Under the pieces are notes generated by a model, which was given only the letters and a program-made list of their open reading frames with translations, was not told the origin of the DNA and searched no databases. Positions 5,314 to 5,864 of a stretch of DNA of 5,864 bases are shown in pieces. The first letter of the stretch is position 1. Each line of letters begins with the position of its first letter. The stretch lies in contig DATFWQ010000391.1 in the NCBI GenBank assembly GCA_035259145.1, forward strand, positions 1 through 5,864. The letters run 5' to 3'. The stretch comes from CF-161 sp035259145. Lineage in GTDB: Bacteria > Chloroflexota > Dormibacteria > Dormibacterales > Dormibacteraceae. Position numbers and translations under genes: made by a program.

Positions 5314-5864
5314 ATGAGGGTCGTCCACGACACCTGGATCGTATTCCGGCGCTACTTCGGCCGCAGTCTCGCCAACCCACTCTACATGGGCGTGAGCCTG
5401 GTGCAACCGGTCCTCTACCTCGTGCTGTTCGCACCGATCCTCAAGTCGCTCGGGAACCTGCCAGGCTTTCCGGACGGCGGTGCGTACAACGTGTTCGTCC
5501 CCGGACTGCTGGTGCAGCTAGGGCTGTTCAGCGTCACCAGCGGGGGCTGGGGTCTGATCGCCGAACTTAAGGCCGGCATTGTGGAGCGAATGAGGGTCAC
5601 GCCGGTCAGCCGCCTCGCGCTGCTGCTCGGCCGCACACTGCGCGACATCGCGATGCTGATCGTCCAGGCCGGGCTCATCGTCCTCTTCGCGGTGCCGTTC
5701 GGCCTGACCCTGCACGCGCCCGGAGTGCTGCTCGCGTTTGTGCTCGTTGCCCTGATCGCGCTGCTCATGGCGTCTGCCTCCTACGCGGCAGCTCTAGCCA
5801 TCCGAGACGAGAACACCTTTGGCGCGATCGTGTTCAGCGCCACCCTTCCGTTGCTTCTCCTGTC
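5314..5864 (+). CDS. ABC-2 type exporter permease, DrrB-like (N-terminal part, runs off window)
   Basis: The first 183 codons are present and the frame is open to the right edge. The protein begins MRVVHDTWIVFRRYFGRSLANP, a cytoplasmic lead-in typical of ABC-2 permeases, followed by membrane segments near residues 22-42 and 55-77. The amphipathic block ELKAGIVERMRVTPVSRLALLLGR (79-102) is the conserved cytoplasmic part that couples to the ATPase in this family. Two further membrane segments lie at about 105-125 and 130-155. GAGGAGG at 5298-5304, inside the end of the ATPase gene, is nine bases before the ATG, and the two genes are separated by a single base. They are therefore almost certainly translated from one message. 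The missing part should hold the last two membrane segments. Confidence 0.93.
   Translation, partial: MRVVHDTWIVFRRYFGRSLANPLYMGVSLVQPVLYLVLFAPILKSLGNLPGFPDGGAYNVFVPGLLVQLGLFSVTSGGWGLIAELKAGIVERMRVTPVSRLALLLGRTLRDIAMLIVQAGLIVLFAVPFGLTLHAPGVLLAFVLVALIALLMASASYAAALAIRDENTFGAIVFSATLPLLLL

Noticed and set aside
5415..5768. Minus-strand 117-codon open frame
   Set aside because: It is antisense to the ABC-2 permease, which follows the ATPase by one base with its own ribosome site.

Overview
The window reads as chromosomal DNA of a high-GC bacterium. An actinobacterium or a close high-GC relative is most likely. The support is GC-rich coding with strong G/C at third codon positions, TetR and MarR regulators next to membrane and efflux genes, a bacterial Ku protein, and an ABC operon that looks leaderless. 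I cannot place it to genus. No rRNA, tRNA, CRISPR array, transposase or attachment site is visible.

Layout from left to right. Positions 1-1047 hold a divergent pair: a TetR-family regulator on the minus strand, cut by the window edge, and a DUF998-type membrane protein on the plus strand. Their 156-bp intergenic region carries two related 19-bp sites that look like operators. Positions 1130-3686 hold four minus-strand genes. In transcription order they are a small 95-residue protein of unknown function, a Ku-type DNA end-binding protein, a single-domain cupin, and a nucleotidyltransferase of the aminoglycoside/lincosamide-resistance fold. The gaps between them are about 80-105 bp, so an operon is possible but not shown. 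Positions 3832-5864 hold a second divergent unit: a MarR-family regulator on the minus strand, facing an ABC exporter (DrrA-like ATPase and DrrB-like ABC-2 permease) on the plus strand. The permease runs off the right edge.

How the genes may work together. Both ends of the window share one logic: a one-component repressor faces a membrane or efflux gene, with a dyad over the shared promoter region. The MarR-exporter unit is a plausible drug-sensing efflux module. The nucleotidyltransferase could add chemical inactivation. The Ku protein would act in non-homologous end joining, but no ligD is present here. Ku is the most unusual protein in the window: a Pro/Ser-rich segment replaces the short Cys-x-x-Cys loop seen in mycobacterial Ku.

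I see no convincing new multi-gene defence or mobile system. The points most worth a second look are the paired TetR-type sites, the dyad over the marR/ABC start region, the Ku insertion, and a perfect 9-bp-arm dyad just upstream of the small unknown gene.
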